Assembly: GCF_907165205.1 (NCBI RefSeq)
Contig: NC_058194.1
Coordinates: forward strand, 6,237,730 to 6,301,729
Reading direction: 5' to 3'
Length of the DNA: 64,000 nucleotides
Origin: Coccinella septempunctata
Lineage: Eukaryota > Arthropoda > Insecta > Coleoptera > Coccinellidae
A model generated the notes under the pieces. The model made no database searches and had not been told where the DNA came from. It worked only from the letters and a program-made list of their open reading frames with translations. Made by a program: the position numbers and the translations under genes. Shown here in pieces: positions 9,337 through 19,819 of the stretch (position 1 is the stretch's first letter; each line of letters opens with the position of its first letter).

Positions 9337-12300
9337 GTATATTGGAATAGATTTCCTCGGCCGAAAAAAAAAAGAAGTTTTGGTGGAGGGAAATTTGCGT
9401 ATTGCAAGAGTTCGAAGAGGAACCATCAAAGTGGTTCAGGATAGAGACATAGACAAAGTATACGTAAACCTACATATATCTTTTGATTATTGACAATAAA
9501 GGGTTTCTTCAAAATCAATATTAAATAATCAAATATTCTCAATACATGCACCAAAACAAACTGACGTAGTGAATTTGAATTCTATCATTAAACATAATAA
9601 ATTATTTTTCCGCCGACCTTTTAATGATAGCACTGTTTAACGTACACTAAATTAGCTGTTAATGAACCTTTTATTGGTTAATTTCCTATTAATGCATTAT
9701 TTTCATTGGTAATCGAACATAGAAGTATTCAGCAGCTTCCTGAATAATTATTTTATTTGTATGTCGCATTGATTTTCGTAGTATCCAGCGGGTGAATTGA
9801 GAAGAGATGAATTGTGGAGGAAAAATTATGATGGTTAGAGAGTAATCAATATATCTATGTACTATAACTCCAGCTTCCACCAGCTCAACACATTCTTTAA
9901 CAGATATTATAGGGAACGATATCAATCAATGTGATTTACTCAAAGTGTCACAACTCGAATATGCTCTCTATGGACTTCTCGAATTTTTCGATCGGCCGCA
10001 TAAATATCAACATTCCGATATGAACATAGAAAATTTAAAAGGTGTCAAATTTGACTATACCCCCTTCACTTCTATTTTAGCACTCGGTTGGCCATGGAAA
10101 TATGTTCGCTACCGTCTGACGTATTGTTGATTTTAGAATATCAGGGTATAACTGTTTGAATGAGCGGACCTAAATTCTAAATAGCACTTCCTGAAACCCT
10201 GCCTCTTTTTCTAATCACTTTCGGCATTTCCGTAATAAAAATTGATATTAGTTGTGGCAAGGGCGTTATGACATTAACGACATTTCATGAGTGCCAACTC
10301 AACTTCGTTCTAGTTACAAAAACTTGAGAAAATTATTTCATGGCCAACCGACTGCTAAAATGAATATGAATGGAGTATAGGTATCGATAGAAAATTTTTG
10401 CAATCAAGAATTCACATTCAATTCAAAATGTGGTCGACGGAAAAATCTTGTAATCAACTCGTTTATTAATTGAGCGATCAATGATCTCGAACATTAGAAA
10501 TATAAAATATCTCAATCAATTATCGCTTTAATTAATAACCTAGTTGATTAAATAACTATTTCATTTCAATTTCAATAAATCCAAATACATAATTCGATTC
10601 TCTCAATTAAATATTCAGTAAATAGATGATAAACATACCGAAACAATATCAGAAACAAATAGAACATCAAATCAATCAATTTTATTGACAAAGAATTAAT
10701 CTACAATATTCAGATATTTGACATTCTCTAAAAATCCATGTGATAAGTAGTTAGTTAAATTCTTGAAATTTGAAATCGATATCTCACATAATTAATTGTT
10801 TCTTTTCAAGAATTTAAATGACTTATATATCCATGTTTTGTGTACTACCCATTTTGTTGGATCGTGTTTTATCACTTTCTTCCATAACAAATTAAGACAG
10901 TTCATCAAATTTATAGATTGCTTTTTTAATAGATGATTTTATTATTATTTCAGCATATTTTGCATTTGGTTTTCCTTAAATGCAAGGAAAAAATCATCTT
11001 AGGGTAGACCCACATGCTAGGTCTTTAGCCACTCCTTTGGATTGTACAAATATGTTTTGGGACATATTTTGAAAATGCTCTAGTGTACGAACGAATGATT
11101 ACAAACCTATCCAATTTGGTGAGTGGGGGGGACTACAGTAATCCCCATACAGCAGATGTAACAGTTCATCAGTTTCCAGAACCAGACTCTATTTTTTTCA
11201 TATTATCGGAAATCATATATAAAATCACCCAGTAGATGGAAAAATGATTATGATTCTGTATAGAGCACAACTGTTTCTTCAAGAAATTAGTGAATTTGAC
11301 TAAAAAAAACTTCACCAACCCAAATCTGGCTTGTCCCCTGGACCACTATTCAAAAGAAGGTATTTTTAAACAGACTGTGCATCAATTATTGTTGGAACAA
11401 TTTTATTACTAACATTCCGCAAACAATTCCCCGGACAACTTCGATTTTACAGAATTGTTAATTGGATTGCGAAATATTTATAGTAATAGAAAAAAATTCC
11501 TCCTGCTACACTGTTTCATATTGTGTAATTGAATGTTTAAAAAATTATGAACTTATCTTGAATTTGAAAAGATAAAAATAGTTATAAATGTTTTTCATTA
11601 AGGGAGAACTTAGTTGTCCGATAGACATATCTGGTTGTCCAATGGAAATATTACAACCAACAGTCTTAAAGAAGGTATCAAATAAACCAAATTCGATAAA
11701 GTATCAGTATCAGCAGTTTTACTGATACGGCACACCGACAATAAAAACGTTATCAACGTTCTTAATAATCAACAACCTGAGAAAATAATAATTTCAAAGC
11801 GAAAGGTCTTAAGCCTTAAGACATCAGGATGTCAACTCTTGGAATTTGGGCGTCAAGCATGAGAATGTTCATATTTCCCAAGTAAAAATCTTATCAAATC
11901 GTTTTTATTAAAGGGACAACAAACATTTCTTACGGATAACCACTTCGGTTGTCCAAGTGACTGGTTGTCCGAGGGACTTATCTAAAACTTTAAGCCGTAT
12001 AATAAATATTAAAAATTTTTTGGATTTTATTTGACCCTCACGGTGAAATATATATAAAATAGTATCTGGTACAATATTATCAATCGTAATATGTTAAGTA
12101 ATCACGTACATATTTGTGCCAGTTGTCCGATGGACAGACAGTAAAACCACCCAAACTCTCTAACAGTACCTACTCGACAGATTGACGCCGCCAGTTTTGT
12201 ATAATCAAAATGACGACTAGGTCTATATGGTTGTTAAAAATTTCAGCTTGTTTTCAAGTATCTTACTACCCCAACACGGCGTTGATAATTAAAGGGACAA

Positions 12301-13543
12301 AATTAAATCGCAAGAAATTCATAAACCGTTTAATGCAGATATAGGTAAGAATTCGGTACATTTCATCGATTATACTTATCCATACAAATTATTCAGTCTA
12401 CACATATCAATTTTGCAAGTATTTGTTTCGTGATACAATGTTTTATGCTGCACCGTAGCACATCGACAATCTGTCCTACAATTGAAAGCCAACTTTTGGT
12501 CTCTTGAACAATCATTAAACAACGGGTAGATAGTAATTAAAATAAAATATTTTGTGATGAAAGGTTAGTAATAGCATAGATTAAATGAACAAAGAATAGA
12601 TGGACCACTCGAAAAACAAACTTCAGCGTCATCTGTTTTTACGGTACATTCACTAATTTTCGACGAAACCAAATAAAAAGGGAATCTGTAACGCTCATTT
12701 TTAATTTTCTTGTAATGATCAAGGCAGAATATATTTGAAAATTTCTGAGTGAAACTGAGAGAAAGATTCGAAATAAATTGCTCATTAAGAAATTGCAGTG
12801 AGATAACGAATAATATGAATCTTTATCTGGATTTTTCTCTGATCCGAAGAATCGCAAAAAAAAATCAGTTCATGATTGAAAAAATTATTGCATTGTTCTT
12901 CAAACACGGATTCATTTTAATTAAAATTAGGTTTTAAATTCACTTTATTCTAATTACAAAACTTAATCATTACATAAAAACATTTCTCATAAACTACCAT
13001 CATTCCTAATCACAAAAACAATTCAATATTTATACATAATATACGCATATTCTATTGAATATTAGCAATACATTTTTGAATATCAAACAATAAAGCATAT
13101 GATTGTATGACATTCATGACATGAAAAAGTTTCAGTAGAGGTTGATGGAATGAGGTACCACACATAATTCGGCGTATGATACAAGAGCTCAGAGAAGAAA
13201 CCTCAGAGAGAACACCCTGCCTCCTCCAGAGTATTGTAGGGCGATGTTTAATTGTACTTTGGGGAAGTAGCGAATATCCTATGAACTTGTTCAATAAAGA
13301 CTTTAAGGTCTTTTGAATTCAATGTAATGTCGCATAATTACCTTTTTGCATCACGATTTTTGCACCCAACAACACAGCACGACTTCACTCTAGCAGATAT
13401 TTCGCTTCGCCTATTGAATAATTTATTAGAAAATTATGTCAATTCATAAATTGATAGATAATCAAAAATACATCTGTCGGTCTATAGATATCTTGAATAG
13501 TCGTTTGAATATTCGGCGGAGATCACGGTTATTCACGAGTGAT
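9337..13543. other. Long AT-rich non-coding stretch
   Basis: About 4.2 kb carry no convincing ORF, RNA gene or transposon protein; the few short frames look like chance. A recurring GTTGTCC string followed by an A- or G-rich base pair is present around 11615, 11633, 11947, 11965 and 12122. The stretch could be intronic or intergenic, or an old non-coding repeat. Confidence 0.5.
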
Positions 13544-14632
13544 AACGATCGAAAGTTTTGGCAATGTATGCTTCCATAGTATGTTTCTGTAAATTCAATC
13601 GGTGAATGTAGATAAAAACACACTGTATTTATTGTATAATTCTTTGGCGATCGATTTAGTAAATGTTGATTACTTTTGTTCTTTAGAATTTCCAATTGTT
13701 CAAGTAATGTTAGTTTGCAGTAATTATGTTCTTTATGTAGTATTTTCAAGTTGTCAAAGTCAGTGTTATGTTTATGTTCGTCTAGATGGCATCCTAGGGC
13801 TGATTTAGGTGTATTTCTGCGGTGTTCGTTGAATCTTTTCAACGTTACGTGTGGTCATTCCGATGTAGAATGCCGGACAGTCTGTGCAGTTGATTTTGTA
13901 TATTCCACTTTGTTCTTCTTTTTTGGTTTTTGTCTTATTTAATAAATTTTCGATATTTTTATGTCGATTATTTATCAGAGTATAATCGTATTTGTTAACA
14001 ATATGTTGGATGTTTTCATGTAAACCTTTATAGAATGGAATGGATAGATATTGTTTTCTTTTTGCAATGTGGGGGTAGATTTTCTTCATTATTATTGTTT
14101 TTCTTTTGATTGAATGGTATATCTGATCTATATATTCTCTGGTGTATTGATTATTGAAGCCAATTTGGTATATAATATTCTTTTCTTTATTGTATTTTTC
14201 AGGGGATAGGGGAATGTTAATTAGTCTGTGAAATAGAAAGTTAAAAGCAGCTCTTTTTAATGTTGGTGCATGATACGAATGGTAAGGAATGATAATATCG
14301 GTTTGTGTAGGCTTTCTATAAATATCAAAAGAGAAGTTATTGTTTTCATCGAGATTAATTGTTAGATCGAGAAAATTTATGGTGTTAGAGATCGAGTGTT
14401 CGATGGTAAAAATAATCTTAAACATAGAATTGATGGTTTCAAAAAATTTTTCAAGTTCTGTTTTAGTTCCATCCCAAATGCAAAAAATGTCATCTACATA
14501 ACGTTTCCATGTGATTATATTTTTCTTATATGGTAGTTGCATTATTAGTTCTTCTACATGGTCAACATAAAATTCCGCAATAAGGCCGCTGGATGGTGAA
14601 CCCATAGGTAATCCATCTTTCATTGTATATAC

Positions 14633-14674
14633 ATGTATATGTATAATGTATATGTATAATGTATATGTATAATG
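14633..14674. repeat. 13-bp tandem repeat inside the Penelope reverse transcriptase
   Basis: Three copies of ATGTATATGTATA lie head to tail. They fall between the FFMFDD segment and the KDGLPMGSPSS motif, where the right-hand family would not need extra sequence. Since 13 is not a multiple of three, the repeat shifts the frame and ends the upstream ORF. Confidence 0.85.
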
Positions 14675-16003
14675 TCATCGAACATGAAAAAATTTTGTTG
14701 TGTTATAAGAAAACATAATTTCAATATATTATCGATGTCGGTTTTGTCTAGATTCAATAAATTCTCCGAATTATAGTGTTTTATGAGTTGTTCCTCAATT
14801 AGTGTAAGTGAATCACTGATACGAACGTTCGTGTATAGGTTAACTATGTCAAAAGATATTAAGGTGTAATTTTTATCTGGGTCTAATTTGAGAGATGTAA
14901 TATGTTTAACCAATTCTAAAGAGTTCTTAATTGCATGTTCAGAGCTATATTTTAATTTATGTGTGAATAGATGGTTGATGAATTTTGAGATCTTATGTGC
15001 AGGTGAAGAAATTGCTGAAGCTATAGGTCGGATACTTTTTTCAGGTTTGTGTAGTTTTATAGAGCTGTATAGTTTTGGAACCTGTGGATTTTTTTCTTTT
15101 AAACTATACTTAGAGTGTCCGTATTTTACTAAAGTAGTATTTGTTTCCTTGAGTATTCTATTCACCTTTGTTGTGTATTTTAAAAGGGGGTTATTTTTCG
15201 TTTTCGTAATACCGTTCTTATTGAAAAAGTCAAGTGTTTTGTCTATGTATGATGATTTCTCGAGTAATACTAGTCCTGCATTCTTGTCAGCTTTAGTCAT
15301 TATGAGGTCATTGTCACTAATACTTTTTTATGTAAATTTTTGTTTGGTAAATATTGTCTAGGGTTGCACACTCTCACCTTTGTACCTTTAAATGTTGTTA
15401 AGGTGTCTGCAAGTTCCCTGGTCATGATGTCATAATTTGGGCTGTTCCTGATCTGTAATTCCAGACTTACAGCTGTTCTACTGATGTTCAATGTTTTAGG
15501 GATTGGTGCGAATTTATGTCCCAAATTCAAGACTTCAACTTCATCTTGTTCGAACGTAACGTTGGAGGGGTTAGTGAACCTGCTGTGGAAAGTGTGGTAG
15601 CTCAGAACAGTTCCCTGCTGTAAATCATCCTGTGGTGTTTTTAGTTTTTGTATGGCTCTGTTCTTATCATCGATTAATCTTTTGAGCTTCATTCTCCTTC
15701 TTTGGTCAGAGTTATAGTTTGAATAATATATGTCTTCTTCTAATTGTTCAATAAGTGTATGATATTCAATGTAATGTAAACGTTTGTTAAGAAAGTGATG
15801 GAAAATTTTAAGTTTGGTGTCTACTATGCCAGATTCTCTAAATTGTCTTCTGATCTCTTTCTTGAACAATATTGTCTGTATTTGTTTTTTACAGGGTGAC
15901 CACAGGAAGTATTTACATTTTGAAAACAGCAAAACGGTGTTAATTTTTTAAACAAAAAATTTATTTACTTTTCTGACATGTTTGTTAGGATATGCCATTT
16001 AAT

Positions 16004-16500
16004 TTAACTTGCAAAAATAATGTCAGGAAGGTGACGGCCGTCTTCTCTGATGCAGTTTTCAATTCTGTTGAGGAAGCTCTGCCATACTAGCTGTAGTGTC
16101 TCCTCGGTGATTGGTGCCACCTCCTCACGAATTGCCTCCTTCAAATCTTCCAAATTACGAGGTTTGCGTTGAAAAACTTTCTCCTTCAAATGTCCCCACA
16201 AAAAAAATCGCAGATGTTGAGGTCGGGAGAACGACGAGGCCAGGGCACATCTCCAAATCTTGAAATGACATGACCTGGAAACAAGTTTCGCAGCAACGTC
16301 ATCGAAACTCTTGCTGTGTGTGCAGTAGCTCCATCTTGCTGGAACCATACGTCCTGTTGCAAGTTGAGCATCTGCAGTTGTAAGAAAAAAAATCGTTGAT
16401 CATACGCACGTACCGATTCGCATTCACGGTCTCCGCAACTCCATCCTCTTCAAAAAAGACTGGAATACCTAAATGGCCACTGCTAAGGAGGTGAATGACC
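16004..16500 (-). pseudogene. Mariner-type transposase C-terminal half, frameshifted
   Basis: The fragment has GIPVFFEEDGVAETVN, then YVRMINDFF, then WFQQDGATAHTA with the second catalytic aspartate, then WPRRSPDLNICDFF with the third acidic residue. Counting from the aspartate of QQD to that of CDFF leaves 41 residues between them, which fits the DD41D group of the Tc1/mariner superfamily. A frameshift at an A run near 16200-16207 moves the reading to FFLWGHLKEKVF, which continues to the stop at 16004. The first catalytic aspartate region is absent, so the protein cannot be functional. Confidence 0.75.
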
Positions 16501-16525
16501 GCCCGCCCAACTCCCCCTAAAGCTG

Positions 16526-16801
16526 CATTCACAATCAATTCGCGGGCCGAAGTGCACTTCGGCACGAAATTTTCCATTTGCAATAATCTTGGAACCAAAT
16601 ACTCAAATGAATCAAAAATGTAACTGATCAAAACATAAGCATCAGCATCATCTATATCCGGCACGAAATTCCTTGACGAAGTGGTAGTTTGCGACTTGCA
16701 AGAAATTTGGTCTTGAATTTCATTGTGAATGGTAACGGAGAACGCCATCTGCTAAGCTTCCGTGCCGAAGTGCACTTCGGCCCGTGAATTGATTGTGAAT
16801 G
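16526..16801. mobile_element. MITE with palindrome-bearing inverted repeats, nested in the mariner-type element
   Basis: Inverted repeats of about 45 bp start CATTCACAATCAATTC at both ends. Each arm contains the palindrome CCGAAGTGCACTTCGG. The flanks share AGCT (16521-16524 on the left, 16803-16806 on the right), a possible 4-bp target duplication. No transposase is encoded. Confidence 0.75.
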
Positions 16802-16989
16802 TAGCTTAATTTGCCAAGGCCGAGTACAGTCACATCAAAAATGTAAATACTTCCCGTGGTCACCCTGTATTACAAACTGATGGTAATTTGCAAATTAGGA
16901 ACTTCGGGATAACATCATGATATTTACATTGTTGGAGAAAGTCTATATGGTGGTTTATGTGATGTCGTCTATTCAGTATGTACCTCAGC

Positions 16990-17236
16990 TGTTTCTATTT
17001 TGGCAATGTATGCTTCCATAGTATGTTTCTGTATATTCAATCTGTGAATGTAGATAAAAACACACTGTATTTATTGTATAATTCTTTGGCGATCGATTTC
17101 GGCTATGATTAAGCCATCATCAGGCAGCTGAAATTACATTTTCACAATTTAAATAATGCTATTTTTTATGTACATTTTTTTATTATGTAAACGGTGGTCA
17201 ATGTAAAAGAATGAGAGTGTGCAATCTTATCGTCGT
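16990..17236 (-). repeat. Penelope-like 5' pseudo-LTR (left copy)
   Basis: On the minus strand this begins TCCAACGACGATAAG and ends GCATACATTGCCAAAA. Its second half is repeated in direct orientation at 13556-13658 (the 3' end of the same copy). Its first part is repeated inverted at about 18430-18643 (the 3' end of the right copy). It contains a hammerhead-ribozyme-like core. Confidence 0.85.
17088..17130 (-). ncRNA. Hammerhead ribozyme motif, Penelope left copy
   Basis: On the minus strand the core CUGAUGA is followed by stem II (GGCU paired with AGCC), then GAAA, then the palindrome-containing AUCGAUC and GCC. One unpaired U lies between the core and stem II. The AUCGAU hexamer would form a minimal stem III, best as a dimer. 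Stem I is short here (GC with GC). Hammerheads in pseudo-LTRs are established for Penelope-like elements; activity is inferred. Confidence 0.7.
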
Positions 17237-18285
17237 TGGAGGTATTGCGGAATTTTATGTTGACCATGTAGAAGAACTAATAATGCAACTACCATATAAG
17301 AAAAATATAATCACATGGAAACGTTATGTAGATGACATTTTTTGCATTTGGGATGGAACTAAAACAGAACTTGAAAAATTCTTTGAAACCATCAATTCTA
17401 TGTTTAAGATAAAATTTACCATCGAACACTCGATCTCTAACACCATAAATTTTCTCGATCTAACAATTAATCTCGATGGAAACAATAACTTCTTTTTTGA
17501 TATTTATAGAAAGCCTACACAAACCGATATTATCATTCCTTACTATTCGTATCATGCACCAACATTAAAAAGAGCTGCTTTTAACTTTCTATTTCACAGA
17601 CTAATTAACACTCCCTTATCCCCTGAAAAATACAATAAAGAAAAGAATATTATATACCAAATTGGCTTCAATAATCATTACACCAGAGAATATATAGATC
17701 AGATATACCATTCAATCAAAAGAAAAACAATAATGAAGAAAACCTACCCCCACATTGCAAAAAGAAAACAATATCTATCCATTCCATTCTATAAAGGTTT
17801 ACATAAAAACATCCAACATATTGTTAACAAATACGATTATACTCTGATAAATATTCGACATAAAAATATCGAAAATTTATTAGTTAACAATAAGACAAAA
17901 ACCAAAAAAGAAGAACAAAGTGGAATATACAAAATCAACTGCACAGACTGTCCGGCATTCTACATCGGAATGACCACACGTAACGTTAAGAAACGATTCA
18001 ACGAACACCGCAGAAATACACCTGAATTAGCCCTAGGATGCCATCTAGACGAACATAAACATAACACTAACTTTGACAACTTAAAAATACTACATAAGGA
18101 ACATAATTACTACAGACTATAATAACATTACTTGAACAATTGGAAATTCTGAAAAACAAAAGTAATCAACATTTACTAAACGATCTGACAGAATTTAATT
18201 TACGAGATAACAGCATAATAAAAATGATATATTTCCCGAACACAACACACAACATCGGAAACTCGACAAATGACACCCCAAATTA
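17232..18285 (+). pseudogene. Penelope-like reverse transcriptase / GIY-YIG protein, 5'-truncated (right copy)
   Basis: Coding similarity begins abruptly at GIAEFYVDHVEELIMQL, part of motif B, directly after the pseudo-LTR of the other copy. Motif C is RYVDDIFCIW. The GIY-YIG domain is complete: GIYKINCTDCPAFYIG, then KKRFNEHRRN and HLDEHKHN. A frameshift near 18115 ends the long frame at 18122. The true frame continues through LLEQLEILKNKSNQHLL to about 18285. Truncation of motif A makes the copy non-functional. It differs from the left copy by few substitutions. Confidence 0.85.
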
Positions 18286-18429
18286 ATATCCTTTTTTCCA
18301 CTACATTTTACATATTGAACACGACAGGAACTTCGACGTTTGGGATATATTTCAAAGAATTGAATAGAGATAAATTATTTCTTGAAGTCACATATTTCAT
18401 CCTTGATCTTTTCTCATCATATATGTTTG

Positions 18430-18643
18430 CCAATTTACCTCCAACGACGATAAGATTGCACACTCTAATTCTTTTACAATGACCACCGTTTACATAATGA
18501 AAAAATGTACATAAAAAATAGCATTATTTAAATTGTGAAAATGTAATTTCACCTGGCCTGATAATGGCTTAATCATAGCCAAAATCGATCGCCAAAGAAT
18601 TATACAATAAATACAGTGTGTTTTTATCTACATTCACCGATTG
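18430..18643 (+). repeat. Penelope-like 3' pseudo-LTR (right copy)
   Basis: It starts TCCAACGACGATAAG and is the inverted counterpart of 16990-17236. It stops at GATTG, immediately before the right target duplication. Confidence 0.8.
18554..18594 (+). ncRNA. Degenerate hammerhead motif, Penelope right copy
   Basis: The layout matches 17088-17130: stem I UGGC with GCCA (4 bp), core CUGAUAA, stem II GGCU with AGCC, and AUCGAUC. Two core positions are changed (CUGAUGA to CUGAUAA and GAAA to AAAA), so cleavage is not expected. Confidence 0.6.
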
Positions 18644-18934
18644 AACGATCGAAAGCTCAAAATGCACTGACACCTAACGATCAAATTCAGAATAATTTTT
18701 GTGATTAGTGTACCATAACAATAGGTGGCGCCACTTGTCAGAGTGATCCATCTATATTTTAATTTAATCTATGAGTAATATGGGAACATAACAGAATACA
18801 AATACATTTCTTTACTTTTATATAAATTTATATTATCGATCAGGGACTCTGAGAGCCTATTGTTGATAATATAAGATTTGATTCACCCATATACATGGTT
18901 GAAAGACATGTGATTTGTCGATATTTGGCTGCGT

Positions 18935-19487
18935 CTTCTGTATTCCTTCGGTAACAGGTATGTATGTTTTGCCGTGTGAAATATTGTCATCCTTTCTGGA
19001 TTTTCAATGACATCGTTTATTGCGGTGGTTAACTTGTCATGAATGATCTAAAGATTCTTGATCCAAGTTTCGTAAACCATCAGGTCCGGGTGTTTTCTAG
19101 TTTTGTGGTTCCCTGATCTATGTGTGACCTGTTCCAAACCATGATATTTTCTAAATTTTTCATCATTTTTCTCCCGCGATTCTCTTCCAAGTATTCCGTG
19201 AGTCGTCCATTGTCTTTTCTTATAGCCTTTCTGTTTTATTTTGTCATTTTTGCCCATATGATTTTCGCTGTTATTGGTGCTGCACAGTAAAAATTTAGAT
19301 GCTGATATTCCGTTCTCTAGGTAATCAGGTAAAACGTCCTTATTGTAGATGTCAATTAAGAGTATTAGCTTCTTGGGAGATGCTATTTTATGAAGAATAT
19401 TTGTTCCTTCAAATTCGGCAACGTGTCTCCTCATGTCAAAATCAACTTGTAGGCGGAGCTCTTCCCTGTCATTCATGTTCACACACA
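18935..19487 (-). mobile_element. R4/Dong-like non-LTR fragment
   Basis: A minus-strand frame (NDREELRLQVDFDMRRHVAE, then DIYNKDVLPDYLENG) matches the N-terminal region of the element at 47641-51688 (DDREELHRQVHSDMRRYFAE, then DILNKDVLPEYLQNG). Further down, HDKLTTAINDVIENPERM and TYLLPK match its pre-reverse-transcriptase region. Sequence between these parts is missing, so this is an internally deleted relic. Confidence 0.75.
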
Positions 19488-19512
19488 TTTGCGTTGCAAC
19501 ATGGACCTTCGA

Positions 19513-19547
19513 CAGTTCAGTGCGAGACGTCGAAGCGAGTAGACGTG
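19513..19547 (+). promoter_or_regulatory. Putative internal promoter of jockey copy 2 (Inr plus DPE)
   Basis: The 5' end is CAGTTCAG. With the A at 19514 as +1, AGACGT lies at +28 to +33 (19541-19546), matching the DPE consensus. The spacing is identical to copy 1 although intervening bases differ. Confidence 0.6.
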
Positions 19548-19819
19548 TTGAATGATTTCAGTGCGATACGTTCAAGCGAGTAGACGTGTTGAATGATTTT
19601 TCGAGCATACGATTTGGGAATTTGATTGAATACTGATTATTCGGGAGAGCTCAGTGAATGAGTTTTGTTGTGTTGTTATTGTATACAGTCCAGATCAAAA
19701 GATCGTTGGTTGTGCAGATTACATCAAGTGAGACTTTGTCTATATAATAATTGGTTATTTTTGTTCTTTTCTCTCTTATTGATATTTATCGCCATTCTGA
19801 AAAACTAAAACGTTTAGCC

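Larger units (their letters stand above)
15892..16867 (-). mobile_element. Mariner-type (DD41D-like) DNA transposon, internally rearranged
   Basis: Inverted termini beginning CAGGGTGACCAC and continuing GGAAGTATTTACATTTT lie at 15892 and 16867. Both are flanked by TA (15890-15891 and 16868-16869), the Tc1/mariner target. Removing the element restores the Penelope reading frame, which confirms the boundaries. At 976 bp it is short for an autonomous copy. The N-terminal half of the transposase is missing and a MITE occupies 16526-16801. Confidence 0.85.
13659..16985 (-). pseudogene. Penelope-like reverse transcriptase / GIY-YIG protein, broken (left copy)
   Basis: The protein copies element RNA and cuts target DNA. 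Reading from 16985 downward, an N-terminal segment (CKYHDVIPKFL) is split by the mariner insertion and resumes as KKQIQTILFKKEI at 15890. A frameshift lies at an A run near 15310, just before TKADKNAGLVLLE. The reverse transcriptase follows: SFDIVNLYTNV (motif A), GLPMGSPSSGLIAEFY (motif B) and RYVDDIFCIW (motif C). Its middle is disrupted by a 13-bp repeat at 14633-14674. A last frameshift near 13835 interrupts the GIY-YIG domain (GIYKINCTDCPAFYIG, then RFNEHRRN). The CxxC between GIY and YIG is typical of the Penelope group. At least three frame breaks plus the insertion make it inactive. Confidence 0.88.
13556..18643. mobile_element. Composite Penelope-like insertion: two copies head to head
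   Basis: A 12-bp direct repeat, AACGATCGAAAG, at 13544-13555 and 18644-18655 encloses the whole 5.1-kb block and is read as one target duplication. The left copy is on the minus strand (body 16985 down to 13659), with a long 5' pseudo-LTR at 17236-16990 and a shortened 3' one at 13658-13556. The right copy is on the plus strand, 5'-truncated (body from 17237), with its 3' pseudo-LTR at about 18430-18643. Penelope-like elements encode a reverse transcriptase fused to a GIY-YIG endonuclease and often insert as tandem or inverted partial copies. The left copy is interrupted by a mariner-type element (15892-16867). Confidence 0.85.

Noticed and set aside
16299..16748. 149-residue minus-strand ORF starting MAFSVTIHNE
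   Set aside because: Its first half is read through the MITE at 16526-16801 and only the second half belongs to the mariner-type transposase.
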